From Paraescarpia echinospica (Eukaryota > Annelida > Polychaeta > Sabellida > Siboglinidae): a stretch of 64,000 nucleotides of DNA. Shown one piece after another: positions 24,043-34,983 of the stretch. The notes under the pieces are model-generated. The model was not told the origin of the DNA. It searched no databases and saw nothing but the letters and a program-made list of their open reading frames with translations. A program made the position numbers and the translations under genes. Each line of letters begins with the position of its first letter. The stretch's first letter is position 1. The stretch is taken from assembly GCA_020002185.1 (NCBI GenBank), contig CM034543.1:30592459-30656458 (forward strand), written 5' to 3'.

Positions 24043-26318
24043 TTAAGTTGCTCTCCACTGCACTCTTTCTAGCATATATATGTCCTTCCTGCGATATGGC
24101 CTCCACGCTTGAATACAATATTCTAAATAAGGCCTAACTATTCTTTTGTACAGCGGTATTATTAGCTCTTTTTCCTTATGCGTTACGTTTCGTCTAATTA
24201 ATCCAAGGATTTGATTTCCCTTTGAAGCGGCAATACCCCACTGCTCTGAAACCTTCATATCAGCACTAATGGTTAACCCTAAGTCCTTTTCTGTCACAGT
24301 AGTACTTAGTACAGAACCTCCCATTGTATATTGTACATCTTCGTTCCCATGTCCTGTGTGGAGGCATTTACATTTCCCAAAATTGAACATCATTTGCCAT
24401 TTTTCAGACCATTTTATTAATCTGTCAAAATCATCTTGTAAATGCTGTCTATCTTCATCACGTTTAATCCTTCTAAACAATGTTGTATCATCCGCAAATT
24501 TCAACACCTTGCTTGTTATATCATCGTCCAAATCGTTGATATATATTAAGAATAAAATAGGTCCCAGTACTGATCCCTGTGGTACCCCACTCAAAACTGA
24601 TTTCCAATTTGTAGCCTCCCCATCTACTACTACCCGTTGTCTTCTGTCAATTAGCTATTTTTCTATCCAGTTAATTAAACCATTTCCTATGCCATGGGCC
24701 TTTATGTTAAGCAGTAATTTTTGATGTGGCACTTTGTCGAAAGCTTTCTGAAAATCTAAGTAGATGATATCAACTGGTGATCCCTCGTCTACCCACTTTG
24801 TGATATCTTCCAAAAAACATAACATATTTGTTAAGCATGACCTCGCTTTTAGAAACCCATGTTTTAGATGGGTTTAACAAGTAATATTTAACAAGAAAAT
24901 CGACCATGTGATCTTGATGATGACTTGTTTCTGGAACCTTTCTTAAATAACGGTATAATGTTTGCTTCTTTCCATTCTAAAGGAACCACTCCCTCTTCTA
25001 AAGACAAGTTGAACACTGTTGCAAGTGGTATGCTAATTTGTTCTACAATTGACAATAGTTGTTTGGGTGGAATACCATCCACTCCAGGTGATTTATTATC
25101 CTTCATATCCCTAATTTTCTTAGCCACCATTTCCGGGGCTACATTTAACTGTCCTAAATAGTCTGAATCTGCCCCCTTGAACTCAGCCTCTCGTACTGGC
25201 AGTGAACTAATATCTTCCCTGGTAAACACTGAACTAAAATACTCATTCAGGTCTTCTGCCATTAAGAATCCCTCTGATATTATATTTCCAGCACTATCTT
25301 CTAGAGGACCGACCGTATCCTGAACTTTCTGTTTGCTCCGAACATATGCATAAAAACTCTTGCTGTCTTGTTTTATATTACAAGCCAAGTTTTGTTCATA
25401 GCTTCTCTTCGAATTTCGAATTTCAGTTGTAGTTTGGTTTAGTGCTTCTTTATAAATGTTGTAGTCTTCGTTATTTCCAGTACGTTTATATGACTTCCTC
25501 ATCGGTTGTTTGTACTTAATTTTTCTAATGGCTTCTTTCGATAAGTATTTCTTTCTGGACCGTTTCCCTTGTTTTTTAAAAGGAACAAATTTATCGACGA
25601 TGCACTTTAATTCACTCTTTAAGATATTCCAGCATTCTGTTGCTGACTTATTGTTCAGTGTGTTGTTCCAGTCTATCTTTGCTAAATATTTCCTCATTTC
25701 CTTATATCTTCCTTTGTGACAATTTCTCCTGAACTGCTTTTTGTTAGTTCTTTCTGATTTTACCTTGATGGTAAAATGTATCTGGTTGTGATCACTACTT
25801 CCCAGTGGCTCGCATAATTTAACATTGTGAACTAATTCATTCTGTGAGGACAAAACTATTTCTAACACATTCTCATCCCTGGTTGGCTCTAACACATATT
25901 GTGAAAGGAAACTGTCTTGTAATAAAAATAAAAACTTGTGGTCCCCACTCCCCGTACTCTGTAGAGATTTCCATTGTATATGACCATGGTTAAATCTCCC
26001 ATAATAATACAATCCCGTTTGCTAACTTCCCTTATAGCGTTTTGTCCTTTTTCATTCTCTTCTACACTTGTGTTTGGACTTCGATAAACTAACCCCACCG
26101 TTAACGTTGAGTTTCCTGTAACTATGTTACACCAAACAGCTTCTTCGCAATCTGCTTCTCTTTCTAATTTTATTTCATAAGCCTGGATAGATTCTTTAAC
26201 ATATAAAATAACTCTACCTCCCCTTCTTCCTATTCTATCTTTCCTAAACATTACATAGCCTGTTAGGTCCAATTCGGCATCTGATTTATCAGTGGTGGCC
26301 CATGATTCGGTTATACAT
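24043..26318 (-). pseudogene. CR1 copy A ORF2: endonuclease and reverse transcriptase (3' portion)
   Basis: Downstream of the LTR insertion, the minus strand encodes most of an AP-type endonuclease (YVMFRKDRIGRRGGRVILYV, CIIMGDL, and the catalytic-type SSDHNQIHF). The reverse transcriptase follows, with SPGVDGIPPKQLLSIVEQIS, SGVPQGSVLGPILFLIYIND, the catalytic FADDTTLF box (about 24500), and a thumb ending RPYRRKDIYMLERVQWRAT. A 374-codon piece (26012-24888) is open. Frame breaks near 25990 and 24900 plus a short deletion of the N-Y-R-P-V-S block, present in copy B, disrupt it. The enzyme would nick target DNA and reverse transcribe the LINE RNA; this copy cannot. Confidence 0.85.
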
Positions 26319-27870
26319 TGTCACGGATTAGCGAGGTCTCCGTACACTAGATGGCTCAGTCTAGTAGGGTTCTTATATATCAATATCGTGATGATCGTGA
26401 ACAAGCAACAAAGAACGAGGAAAATTTAATACTTTATTACAAGATATCTTCCTTTTGGTAAATATCTCAATTAACAAAATAAACAAAATAAAGAAATCCC
26501 GTAACCAAATCTTAATAGAACATAATAAACAATAACACTGAATCTTTCGATTATCAAATTCCACTTCCTTTCTAAGGTGGATTATACCGCTATACGACCA
26601 TACACTAGGCGCCAAGTGTTATCTAAGAATAACTCCCATAATATAAATACTCAGTATAAGCTAGTCCACGCGGACTCTCATTACAGTAATATGTTACAAC
26701 ACACACATATATTTATATATATGTGAATACTTCATGGGTAATAATACCTCACTTCAAAACACAGATAACTACCAATCATAATACAGCAAATAATAGATAC
26801 ATTCAATCAGAAAATAGACATTGACACTGGGCTAGTCCCATCTCGAATATATACGAACGTTTGTTGAAGTCAACACGCCGAGCTCAGAACACAATTGGAA
26901 CGGTGTATCTCGGCCGCACGAGTGATGATGCCGGGCACTTGACGATTGCTGTCTTACGTCGCGAATTCTCGAGTCGCGTCCGTTCAATGATCGCACGGTC
27001 GCAAACGATTGCGAAGTCAGTTGAATACGTTCAACTGGAAGACGAAGCCGGGCAGTAGACGCTTACCGCCGGCCGCTACGAATTCGATCGAGAGGTCATG
27101 CCCTGTCGCAAACGATCGAGAAGTCGGATGAACGGGTTCGCGCGAATGACGACGCCTGGCAGTATACGTTTACCGCCGGTCGCTACGAGTCACATTCGGT
27201 CAGTCTTTCTGACGTTGTCGCTGTGAGACCGATGTTCGAGGATGGCCCGTGCTGGGTGAGCGCGTCGCGATTATCGCTCATCGACGCAAATACGTTGGGG
27301 CCGACCGGAACGTTGTCTCAATATACCGCTGACGTGGCGGCATGGCTTCTTAGAAGCTCGATCGAACAGTCACTCTGGACACTGAATATTACACACACAC
27401 ACAAAAGCTTGGGAACATAACCCACGTTAACGATTCCCACCACGCTTTACGACTTGACTTGCCATTCTCTTGGCAGCAGGGCAACCTGTCTAGTTCAACC
27501 CTGGATCTGTCCCAGTCCTTCGCCAGCGCCCAGATGGCAAAAATGCGTACAACAAACGTTTATATAAGCAGACCTAATTACACATCATATGACAGGTTTC
27601 CATCATTTCTATTGGCTAATGTAATATACAATTCTAACTAGGCATTGTGGAACACCCTCTCTACGATTACAGTGAAACCACCTGCTTGCCTAGAAACACT
27701 AGCAACAGAATACCACGCTTCACTGAGCGCATCTGCAACCGAGTTGCTGTAATTACGTAACAAAGGCGGTTGGTTAACAATATGTCTATCTACTGGCTTG
27801 ACCTTCCTCATTTATAAAATTAAACCTCAGGAAAGTAGATTAAACATCCAGAAATAGCAGAAATGCTACA
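26319..27870. mobile_element. Solo LTR (1552 bp) with TACAT target-site duplication
   Basis: The insert begins TGTCACGGATTAGCGAGG and ends AAATGCTACA, the canonical TG…CA ends of a retroviral-type LTR. It is flanked by TACAT at 26314-26318 and TACAT at 27871-27875. The empty site is visible in the second CR1 copy near 52165-52180, where the two flanks are contiguous (ATTCGGGTATACCTATTATG). No gag, pol or second LTR is present, so the element recombined to a solo LTR. The interior at about 26860-27190 is GC-rich and has roughly 108-bp direct repeats. The LTR's strand and its Gypsy or BEL origin are undecided. Confidence 0.9.
26917..27190. repeat. ~108-bp direct repeats inside the solo LTR
   Basis: GTCGCAAACGATTGCGAAGT … GCTTACCGCCGGCCGCTACG (about 26999-27080) recurs as GTCGCAAACGATCGAGAAGT … GTTTACCGCCGGTCGCTACG (about 27107-27187). 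A more degenerate third copy lies upstream, from about 26917. The spacing is about 108 bp. Confidence 0.75.
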
Positions 27871-28023
27871 TACATATTATGTGAGGGTCAATATCTTCTA
27901 CCATACTGTTTAGTTCACTTCGTTTGTTTACTATGCTCCTTGCATTTAAACAAACGCATTTATATCCTGATTCAGGACAGTTTTCCAGGCTGTTCTTTGC
28001 TGAATTATTTCTGCTGTTTTTAC

Positions 28024-29272
28024 CTATGCCTCCAGTTTCAGGCTTCTCTGTAAATCCCCCCTGCGAATATAGTTTAAATAGATGCAGCCTGTCCCACTGT
28101 CAACAGACTGCAGCAGGTTCTCTGAGAAAACTGCAGCCCCCTTTCCACTTAGATGGAGGCCATCTCTCATGTACATATCTTCCCTCCCAACAAAATATCC
28201 CCATAAATCTACGAATCCCACCCCCTCTTCTTTACACATCTGCTCAACTAGTGCGTTGATCGCCATCCTCTTGCAGTTTCTATATGTTGATCCCCTTCCG
28301 CCCATTACTGGCAAAGTTTCTTAGAGAATAATCTGCTCGACTCTTGTCTTCTTTAACTTCCTCACTAACTGTCTGTACTTCTGTACTATCCCAGTTGTTC
28401 CCTCCCTGTCAGCATTATTTGTCCCTACGTGTACTATAATAGACCCTCCCTTGCCATGCCCCAATACCTTCTCTACCCTTTCAGTCACATGTTCTATCCT
28501 AGCCTCCGGTAGACAAACAACGACGTCCTTCCCCTAGCTTAGTGTCTTGTCCGTCTTTCTCATAATGGAGTCGCCCATAAACACCCTCTCTTTCCTCATT
28601 ACCCCCTCAATCACTGCCTCAAAGTAGCTCCTTCTCCGGTTTGCATCTGCCTGGTTGTAGTCTTGTTCCCCTGTCTTCTGCTCTCCTGTCACAATCCCGT
28701 CCGTTCCATTCTTTCCTGACGCTGTTTCTCTTGTCACCTTTCCTCCAATCATCGTCCCTCCCAACTTCTCTTCATTTACTCTCACTTCCTTTCTTCCCGT
28801 CATCTTTCCTCCCATTGCATTTCCATCTCTCCTCTACCGTCTCTTTTTCCCTCCTACCTCTTTCTCTACGGTCATTTTCTCCCCTGTCACATTCATGCTT
28901 GTCACATTTCCTGCCGTCGATCCTCCAATTTCTTCCCCTCCGATCACCTTCCCTCCCCTCAGTCTCCAATCCTCGGTCTTCTTGCTCCTTCAGTCTCACA
29001 GTATTCCCAACTCTCTCATTGTCGTCTCTCTCCAATCCATATGTCTCCTTGCTGATTCTCATATCCATCCCCTTCACAATATCTACCAACCTAGCTACCT
29101 CCTTCTCCAGACATTCCACCTTCCAACACCCCACGCATTGAAAGGTGAATCCCTCTTCCTTGGTCTCTGCCCATGACTTCATACAGCCGGATAAGGCAAA
29201 ATCCACCCAACTACGGCAGTCGTCGCACACCAAGTGTCTCTTTGCCTTGACTTGCCGCTTGGAAGGCGCCAT
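28024..29272 (-). pseudogene. CR1 copy A ORF1: PHD-like cysteine domain plus SGNH esterase
   Basis: The protein starts at 29272 with MAPSKRQVKAKRHLVCDDC. Its paired cysteines (C-D-D-C, a single C, then FQCVGC) form a PHD-type zinc-binding head within the first 50 residues. A long charged segment rich in R, E, G and D follows. Then comes an SGNH hydrolase: block I ERVFMGDSIM (about 28590), block III IIVHVGTNNADREG (about 28425), and block V MYMRDGLHLSGKGAAVFSEN (about 28160). So the Ser of GDS, the Asn of GTNN and the Asp/His of DGLH are all visible. ORF1 esterase and PHD domains are an established feature of CR1-clade LINEs; the substrate is not established. In-frame stops at 28534-28536 and near 28320, plus a shift near 28810, break this copy. 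Confidence 0.85.
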
Positions 29273-30123
29273 ATCAGAATTTATTTAACAATAATAATCT
29301 AATTAGCTATTTAAAATAGTTTAATCAACTGTGTTTACACTATTCACTGTCTATGTAGTCTATAAGAAGACTGTTTACTGTGCACAAATGTTACACTTTA
29401 CGCAAAATTGCCTTGTTTATTTCGTTTACAGTTTTTGGTTTTAGTCACAGTTGACTATTTATCCTATCAGAAATGCCAACGTTAATAGTAGTGACCTAAT
29501 TTAAATATTATCAATTTCTTTACGCTAGACTGCCTTATTTATTTAAGGTATACCGCGCCCTAGCGAATACTTGGGACACTAGCTACATAAACTTGGTTCG
29601 CCCGGTTATCGCAAATGCTTAATTTTACCTGGTCCTGGTTTACGCAGATATTATCTTATGTAAGTAGTTTTATGTTTGCTACTTTATCACCTATATATGC
29701 TAACACATAATCAGGTTTGTTAAATCTTGTTTATAAACGTATCATAGGCTAACTTACCCTATTATCATTCATTAGACTAAAGTGTTCTAAAATACTTTAT
29801 CTAACTAACTTTAAGCACAACTGCTACTCAATATATGTTTACTGCTACTTTATGAATTATATTAAGGCAAGAATAATACTTATCAATCAGTAATTCCACT
29901 TGTTTGTCAACTTTTCTGCACCACCAATTTCTACGATCTATCTCCGCCAAATTTAGCCTCGAAGAATCATGCCGGTGGTTACCGTCTTGTGTGGTCATAG
30001 TCCGTAGTTTTGTAGCTGTAGTTGTTGTTTAGACGTTTTTTGTTGGACGTGAAGGTAAATAATGGCAAATGTTTCCAAAAAGAAATAAGCTATATTTTGA
30101 TAGTAGTAATGTAGGTAGTTTTC

Positions 30124-30320
30124 GTGTCACGATTTGATCATGATCGGTGGAAGATTGATAGGTGGAAGGTGGAAATTATGTCACTTCCGGAGGAAGGTCA
30201 AAGTCAAAGGTCAAGGCCAAGGTCAAGGTCAAGTGGCACCCCCTGCCGAATATGTCAAGGTCAAATAGCGCCCCTGGCGAATAGGTCATATAATAGGTTA
30301 AATCCTGATGATTAGGTAGT
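30124..30320. repeat. AGGTCA-type hexamer cluster
   Basis: Between 30197 and 30232 the sequence is a run of AGGTCA, AAGTCA and AGGCCA hexamers, with further isolated AGGTCA copies near 30255, 30283 and 30333. Nuclear-receptor half-sites have the same consensus, but the pattern may be only a short-period repeat. Confidence 0.6.
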
Positions 30321-30350
30321 GAACAAGAAAAATAGGTCAAATTATGTCAT

Positions 30351-30505
30351 TTCCGGTTACCATACAGGTCTACGACGTTCGCATCACTTACTTCCGGTTA
30401 TCGTACACGTTCACGGTGTCTTTTTAAGCCTACTTCCGGTTATCTTACACGTTCACGATGTCTTTTTAAGACTACTTCCGGTTACCGTACACATCCACAA
30501 TGTCC
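30351..30505. repeat. 42-bp minisatellite, about 3.7 copies
   Basis: Units starting TTCCGGTTA recur at 30351, 30392, 30434 and 30476 and contain ACACGTTCACG-TGTCTTTTTAAG. The spacing is 41-42 bp. Confidence 0.9.
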
Positions 30506-30548
30506 CAATCATATTTTTCGTCCTACATCAGGGTTAGGGTTAGACAAT

Positions 30549-30768
30549 GAAGACAAAAGCGAGTATATACTATGCCAGTCTGAACTTGTCTATGACGTAC
30601 AATATGTTACATTGTAACTATACCTCGTCGCGTTTAGTTGATGTGACGTATGTGCTATTAATAGTACCGCATGCCTCGAAACCGTTTTCAATAAGAATAC
30701 GTACCATGTACATGGAGACAAGACCACAAAGAAAAAAACGAGTATCTACTATGCAAGTCTGAACTCCA
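30549..30768. repeat. Pair of ~38-bp direct repeats ~180 bp apart
   Basis: AGCGAGTATATACTATGCCAGTCTGAACT at 30557-30585 recurs as a close variant (ACGAGTATCTACTATGCAAG and onward) at about 30738-30766. The second copy overlaps the end of the Polinton gene fragment. Confidence 0.7.
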
Positions 30769-30769
30769 C

Positions 30770-31110
30770 GACGTGCTTGTTTGGAACGCTCTCGATGAAT
30801 TCATTTTCGATGATTTCATTTTCAATAGGCGGTTCTACTTTGTTGGGAAATTTTTAGGGGGGTTCATGCATACGCTCGTCGGAAAGATCGTTGTACCGAC
30901 TCAACTAATTGTTATACAAGACAACCTTTCCCATCTCGTCTATATCGCTTCGATCTAATATGTATCGCATTTCTTTGTCGAATCGTCGCAAGACACTTTC
31001 GATAGAGTTAGCAGGTGGAGTATGTTCATGTTGGATGTCGTCAAAAATACGGGGATCAACCAGGGCCATTTTCTTTGTATGCTCCGTGGTCACCTGAGAT
31101 GAAGAGAGGA
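30770..31110 (-). pseudogene. Fragment of a second Polinton: conserved MALVDPR-type gene
   Basis: The minus strand reads KKMALVDPRIFDDIQ, then PPANSIESVLRRFDKEMRYI and a DRSDID-M segment. After an in-frame stop it continues SRYNDLSDERMHEPP, and then an acidic stretch ENEIIENEFIESVPNKHVVEF in another frame. The same MALVDPR start occurs in the main Polinton at about 38222, where it lies between the small conserved gene and the integrase. This copy keeps the middle of the protein that the main copy lacks, and lacks the C-terminal GSNMVDLVNDLL block. The role of the protein is unknown to me. No other Polinton gene is beside it. Confidence 0.65.
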
Positions 31111-31514
31111 ATGTCAAGCTTCTCGCTGGGGCCGAAGGCACATGTGTCATAGTAGGTACCGGGACAAGTGAATTCAGTGACGTAGTGCTTGTCAATCGTC
31201 CGCAGCGACTGTGGGCAATGTGCTATTTCCAGCTATCTTTCCGTGTGAAATGCCTCTTGCAATCTGGGGACCGTAACGGTTATGGTGTGGGCTTGTCGGC
31301 AGCCGGTAGAATAGTCAATAAGGTCATGATGTAGGTATTTACGGTTCAAACGTAAAGATCCAAATGAACCGCGTGATGAATTTTACGCGTTAATATATGA
31401 AACATTTACCCCAATGTAGACTATACTAGCAGTGGTGGCGGCGGTGGTGACGATGGGGTGGATAGTAAACACACACAGAGAAGCGGTTGTGATGGTGGCG
31501 GCGGCAGATAGTAC

Positions 31515-31806
<292 letters not shown>

Positions 31807-31823
31807 GAAAAGCGATAGTGGTA

Positions 31824-32165
31824 CTCTAACGCTACGAAACGTTTAATACGTTACGAAGTTACCGCGTTGATGCATTAAACTATGGAAATGCTATAAGGTT
31901 ACCACGTTGAAAGGAAAAAATGCTAGTAAGTTGCCTCGGTAATGTACTAAATTACTAAAACACTACCACTCTAACGCCATGAAACGTTAAATATATTACG
32001 AAGTTACCGCGTTGACGCACTAAGTTACGAAAATGTTACAAGTCTAGCGTGCTGAAACAGTAAAATGTTAGGAAGTTACTTCCATAATGTACTAAATTAC
32101 TAAAACACTACCACTCTAACGCCATGAAACGTTAGATTTTACCGCGTTGACTTACTAAAAAAGTC
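31824..32165. repeat. 145-bp tandem repeat, ~2.3 copies
   Basis: CTCTAACGCxACGAAACGTT-type unit starts lie at 31824, 31969 and 32114, exactly 145 bp apart. Each is followed by AAGTTACCGCGTTGA and later AATGTACTAAATTACTAAAACACTACCA. Confidence 0.9.
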
Positions 32166-32189
32166 CTCACTACGCAAAATACTTTATAC

Positions 32190-32212
32190 CTTATGCCTTG
32201 CACACTATATAC

Positions 32213-32262
<50 letters not shown>

Positions 32263-32640
32263 ACCTTATACTAGTTACATATTATACATTATAAACTATT
32301 CCTTATATATTATACTTTTAACACTGTACGCTATAACTTATGTATTATACCTTACACCTTATACTTTTGTTTTACTCACTGTGTACTCTATCTTATACTT
32401 TACACACTATACACAATACCATATGCATTATGTATTATGCATTATACATATACCTTATACACTATACATTATATCTTGTACCATATACCTTATACACAGT
32501 CCACTATACCTTATACTTATACTATAAACATTAAACCTTTAACACTGTACGCAATCAATTATTTATTATACCCTATACTTATGTCTTACCCACTATGGAT
32601 TATTCCTTGTACCTTATATCTTACACTCTACAGAGTTTAC
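32190..32640. repeat. TA tract and TATACCTTATAC-type cryptic repeat
   Basis: A 38-bp TA tract (32220-32258) is followed by about 380 bp composed largely of ACCTTATAC, ACTATAC and ATTATAC words. The six-frame translations are low complexity (Tyr-Thr-Leu). Confidence 0.85.
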
Positions 32641-34365
32641 CTTGTACAGTCATCTTCCTCACCTCAAAACAAGGAAAAGGTTTGCCCTCCGATGTTTCCG
32701 TGATAATTGGCAGACATCGGGCATGCGCCGAAGTCATCCGTGCGCAACCTATGAGTCATAATTGACAGCTGTCTTACTATGAAAGCACAATTTGCATAGA
32801 TAGCAAAAGTCATGCTACCACCAGATTCGCCGCATTAGCGTCCAATTCATTCACTAATTAACTGCTGGGCAGCTTCATCTTATAATGACAACTTTACCTA
32901 GCGGCGACCTGTACACAACTGACCATATCACTCCCAAGGGTGTGAAAGACATCGTGATGCATTTGTCTTGAATCAATCAGACAGGGTGAGGAGACAGTGG
33001 TAAAACCTAGGTGTTTGTTGAGAAGTACTCTGTTTGGCTAATTGAATAGGTAATGAGTATAGGCATTGCACAAAGTACGATATGCCTTACGGGTCAGTAA
33101 ACGGTTGAATGCAGTTTAATTAATTTTGCAGTCTTCTCTCCAATTGTATAATATTGCATTTTTATACGATGGTTATCGTAAAAAAAAATTATTATTAAAT
33201 TATTAATTAATAGTGTTATTAATATTTACATAAAAGGGCATCTCGTTTGTGTCCATTTGGGATCTTGGAATAATCTGACAGCCGGATATTTTTGTAGTTT
33301 TTTACTTTTATATATAAGTACTTTTTACTTTTACTTAGTTACTTTATTGGAGTATTTGTACCAGCACTGTTTATTCGTTACGTCAAATCGCAACTCCGAT
33401 TTATAAAAATGTGACATATATTTGGATAAAGATCGTAACAGATTTATTATGGCTGATTATACGAAACATGCCGCCATGTTCCGTTCTTCCGAGACGCATG
33501 CGCATATGTTGAATACGACACTCAATGTCACCACCACCTATAATTAATTAAGTAATCATTGTGAACTTTACGAGAATCATTCTGATTAAAAGTATTCTCT
33601 TTGCGTCTCTAAAATATTATTTGTAATTACAATGTGTTATGACATCCATGTTGTCTCTATATGTTTGAATAAATTAGAAACAATATAAATGAACATGGTA
33701 TTAAGAAAAAATGGGGTTCAAGGTGTAAAGAATACGTGTAGGTTAGTGCATTCTTGGTTCAAAACTCAGTATGGTCAATTCACACCAAGCTGTTAGTAAC
33801 TTTAAAAAATTGAATTGAAATTGCTCTTTCTGACCAGTGTTTATTTTGACGTATTTATAAAATGGTCATTAAAATTGTTTTTAAATAACTGTACTTGAGT
33901 TTATGTGCATTTTATCTTATGCACAATCTCTAAGAATTTCACACACAGTTTTTTTTAAATGCCTCCAGAAATGGTGCTTCACACCTTTACATACAGATAC
34001 TTTAACCCATCTATGCTATCTCTCTCATAATTCCTCTTTCGGCTTCCTGCTTATATTTGAAAACTTCTGATAATATAAATGTTAAACTTTGTAAATGATA
34101 CCATAATCAATCCTTTATTCAAATATTAAAATTGGGTGACCGAACATGGTGGTACGAATTACGGGTGACTGAACACCTCGGCAGAGGTCGTGAGCTTACG
34201 GGTGTCTGACCACCGCGCCATAGGCTCGAACGATAATGATGATGATACCTGCCTGTTAATGAAACACGGCACATGCACGGTATGTCAATCACGCTGACGT
34301 CGGTCCTATGATGACCTAGTTATCGATAGCGAAACAATAGTAAACATAGTGTCGAAACACACATC
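32640..34365. other. No gene seen
   Basis: AT-rich DNA with no supported coding sequence. Near 33300-33365, an ACTTTTA-rich segment ending GTATTTGTACCAGCACTG looks like the edge of a dispersed repeat. At 34134-34222, GGGTGACTGAACACC-like phrases recur three times just outside the Polinton. I looked for Polinton terminal inverted repeats here and could not establish any. Confidence 0.5.
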
Positions 34366-34710
34366 TTATTTCAATTGTTTAAGCCAATCAAATACACGAC
34401 AATCGTTTGCTATCAGATCAGTGCCAAAACCGTTCACGAATTCCATCATAGGAAGTCCGCGATAGCGAAACATGAGATAAGCAACTCAGTATTGTCCGCA
34501 AACGTTAGACACGGGACTCTGAAGTGTCTTAGAATTATGAGTCCATCCTACACAATGTTTATTTATGAACCGGCGGAACTCGACATGCCGTGGCGGCAAG
34601 CCGTACGAACAGAAGTATTCACCGTGGCCTTTGCCGTCCAGGTACAGCGCTATCCAATGTTCGCCTGGTTTCCTGGTGTTGCGAAGACGACCGGGTAAGC
34701 GTATGTCGTC
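34366..34710 (-). pseudogene. Adenain-like maturation protease, broken at the catalytic cysteine
   Basis: This is a Polinton/adenovirus-type cysteine protease, which would cleave capsid precursors in the maturing particle. The minus strand reads KPGEHWIALYLDGKGHGEYF with the catalytic-type His at 34657-34659, then GLPPRHVEFRRFINKHCVGW and SNVCGQY. In this family the codon after GQY is the nucleophile cysteine. Here it is TGA (34486-34488), one base from a Cys codon. The frame then continues with FRYRGLPMMEFVNGFG and ends at a TAA (34366-34368). The N-terminus is missing because the gene abuts a truncated capsid gene with no intergenic gap, so a deletion joined them. Confidence 0.75.
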
Positions 34711-34711
34711 A

Positions 34712-34981
34712 TAGTAGCGTCATCGGCGGCGCAGAGGTCGGCTCCGTCGGCACGGGTCACCTTCGCTTGCACGTGTAGCATCGTGTTGGCGAGATCCAGG
34801 TAATCATCACCCGATCCGGGTATGACGAATTATATCGGTCCATCCGAGTCGAGCGAGGACATGGGTTGATGTTGTACCGTGTGAATCTCGATGATGCAGG
34901 TTTGAGTCGGAGGCACGGTGAAGAGATCGGGCTCGCTCTTGAGTCCCCCACACGACTGTATATGCACGACACGAGCGCCAT
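34712..34981 (-). pseudogene. Capsid-protein candidate (F54H12.2-like), N-terminal fragment
   Basis: The fragment starts at an ATG at 34981 and shifts frame into SCGGLKSEPDLFTVPPTQT, a very conserved N-terminal signature of a Polinton protein typified by C. elegans F54H12.2. I take it to be the double-jelly-roll major capsid (hexon) candidate. After a G-P-I at about 34833 an in-frame TAA (34830-34832) interrupts, and the same frame continues with PGSGDDYLDLANTMLHVQAK and VTRADGADL. The sequence then runs into the protease, so only about 85 of an expected several hundred residues survive. The capsid role is inference from element content, not from this fragment. Confidence 0.6.
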
Positions 34982-34983
34982 CG

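Larger units (their letters stand above)
23800..29970 (-). mobile_element. CR1 LINE copy A, nearly full length, interrupted by a solo LTR
   Basis: From about 29970 down to about 23800, the minus strand holds a CR1-type LINE: 5' UTR, ORF1 (29272-28024) and ORF2 (about 27960 to 24043), then the 3' UTR. The 5' UTR limit is drawn from similarity to copy B at 49690-53330. ORF2 begins LNARSIVNKRSELNSMVEDI, is cut by a 1552-bp solo LTR (26319-27870), and resumes with TESWATTDKSDAELD. The true 5' end could be slightly beyond 29970. Confidence 0.85.

Noticed and set aside
28641..29176. Serine/proline/leucine-rich plus-strand ORFs of up to 166 codons
   Set aside because: They are antisense shadows of the charged region of the CR1 ORF1.
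30527..30543. TTAGGG-like telomeric repeat
   Set aside because: Only about two AGGGTT units; far too short to be an interstitial telomere.
33290..33370. ACTTTTA-rich segment as a transposon end
   Set aside because: Suggestive of a dispersed repeat boundary, but no inverted partner or target duplication was found.
32640..34365. Polinton left terminal inverted repeat
   Set aside because: I compared 34.1-34.4 kb by eye with the reverse complement of 46.6-47.0 kb and found no convincing match. The TIR may be deleted or further out.
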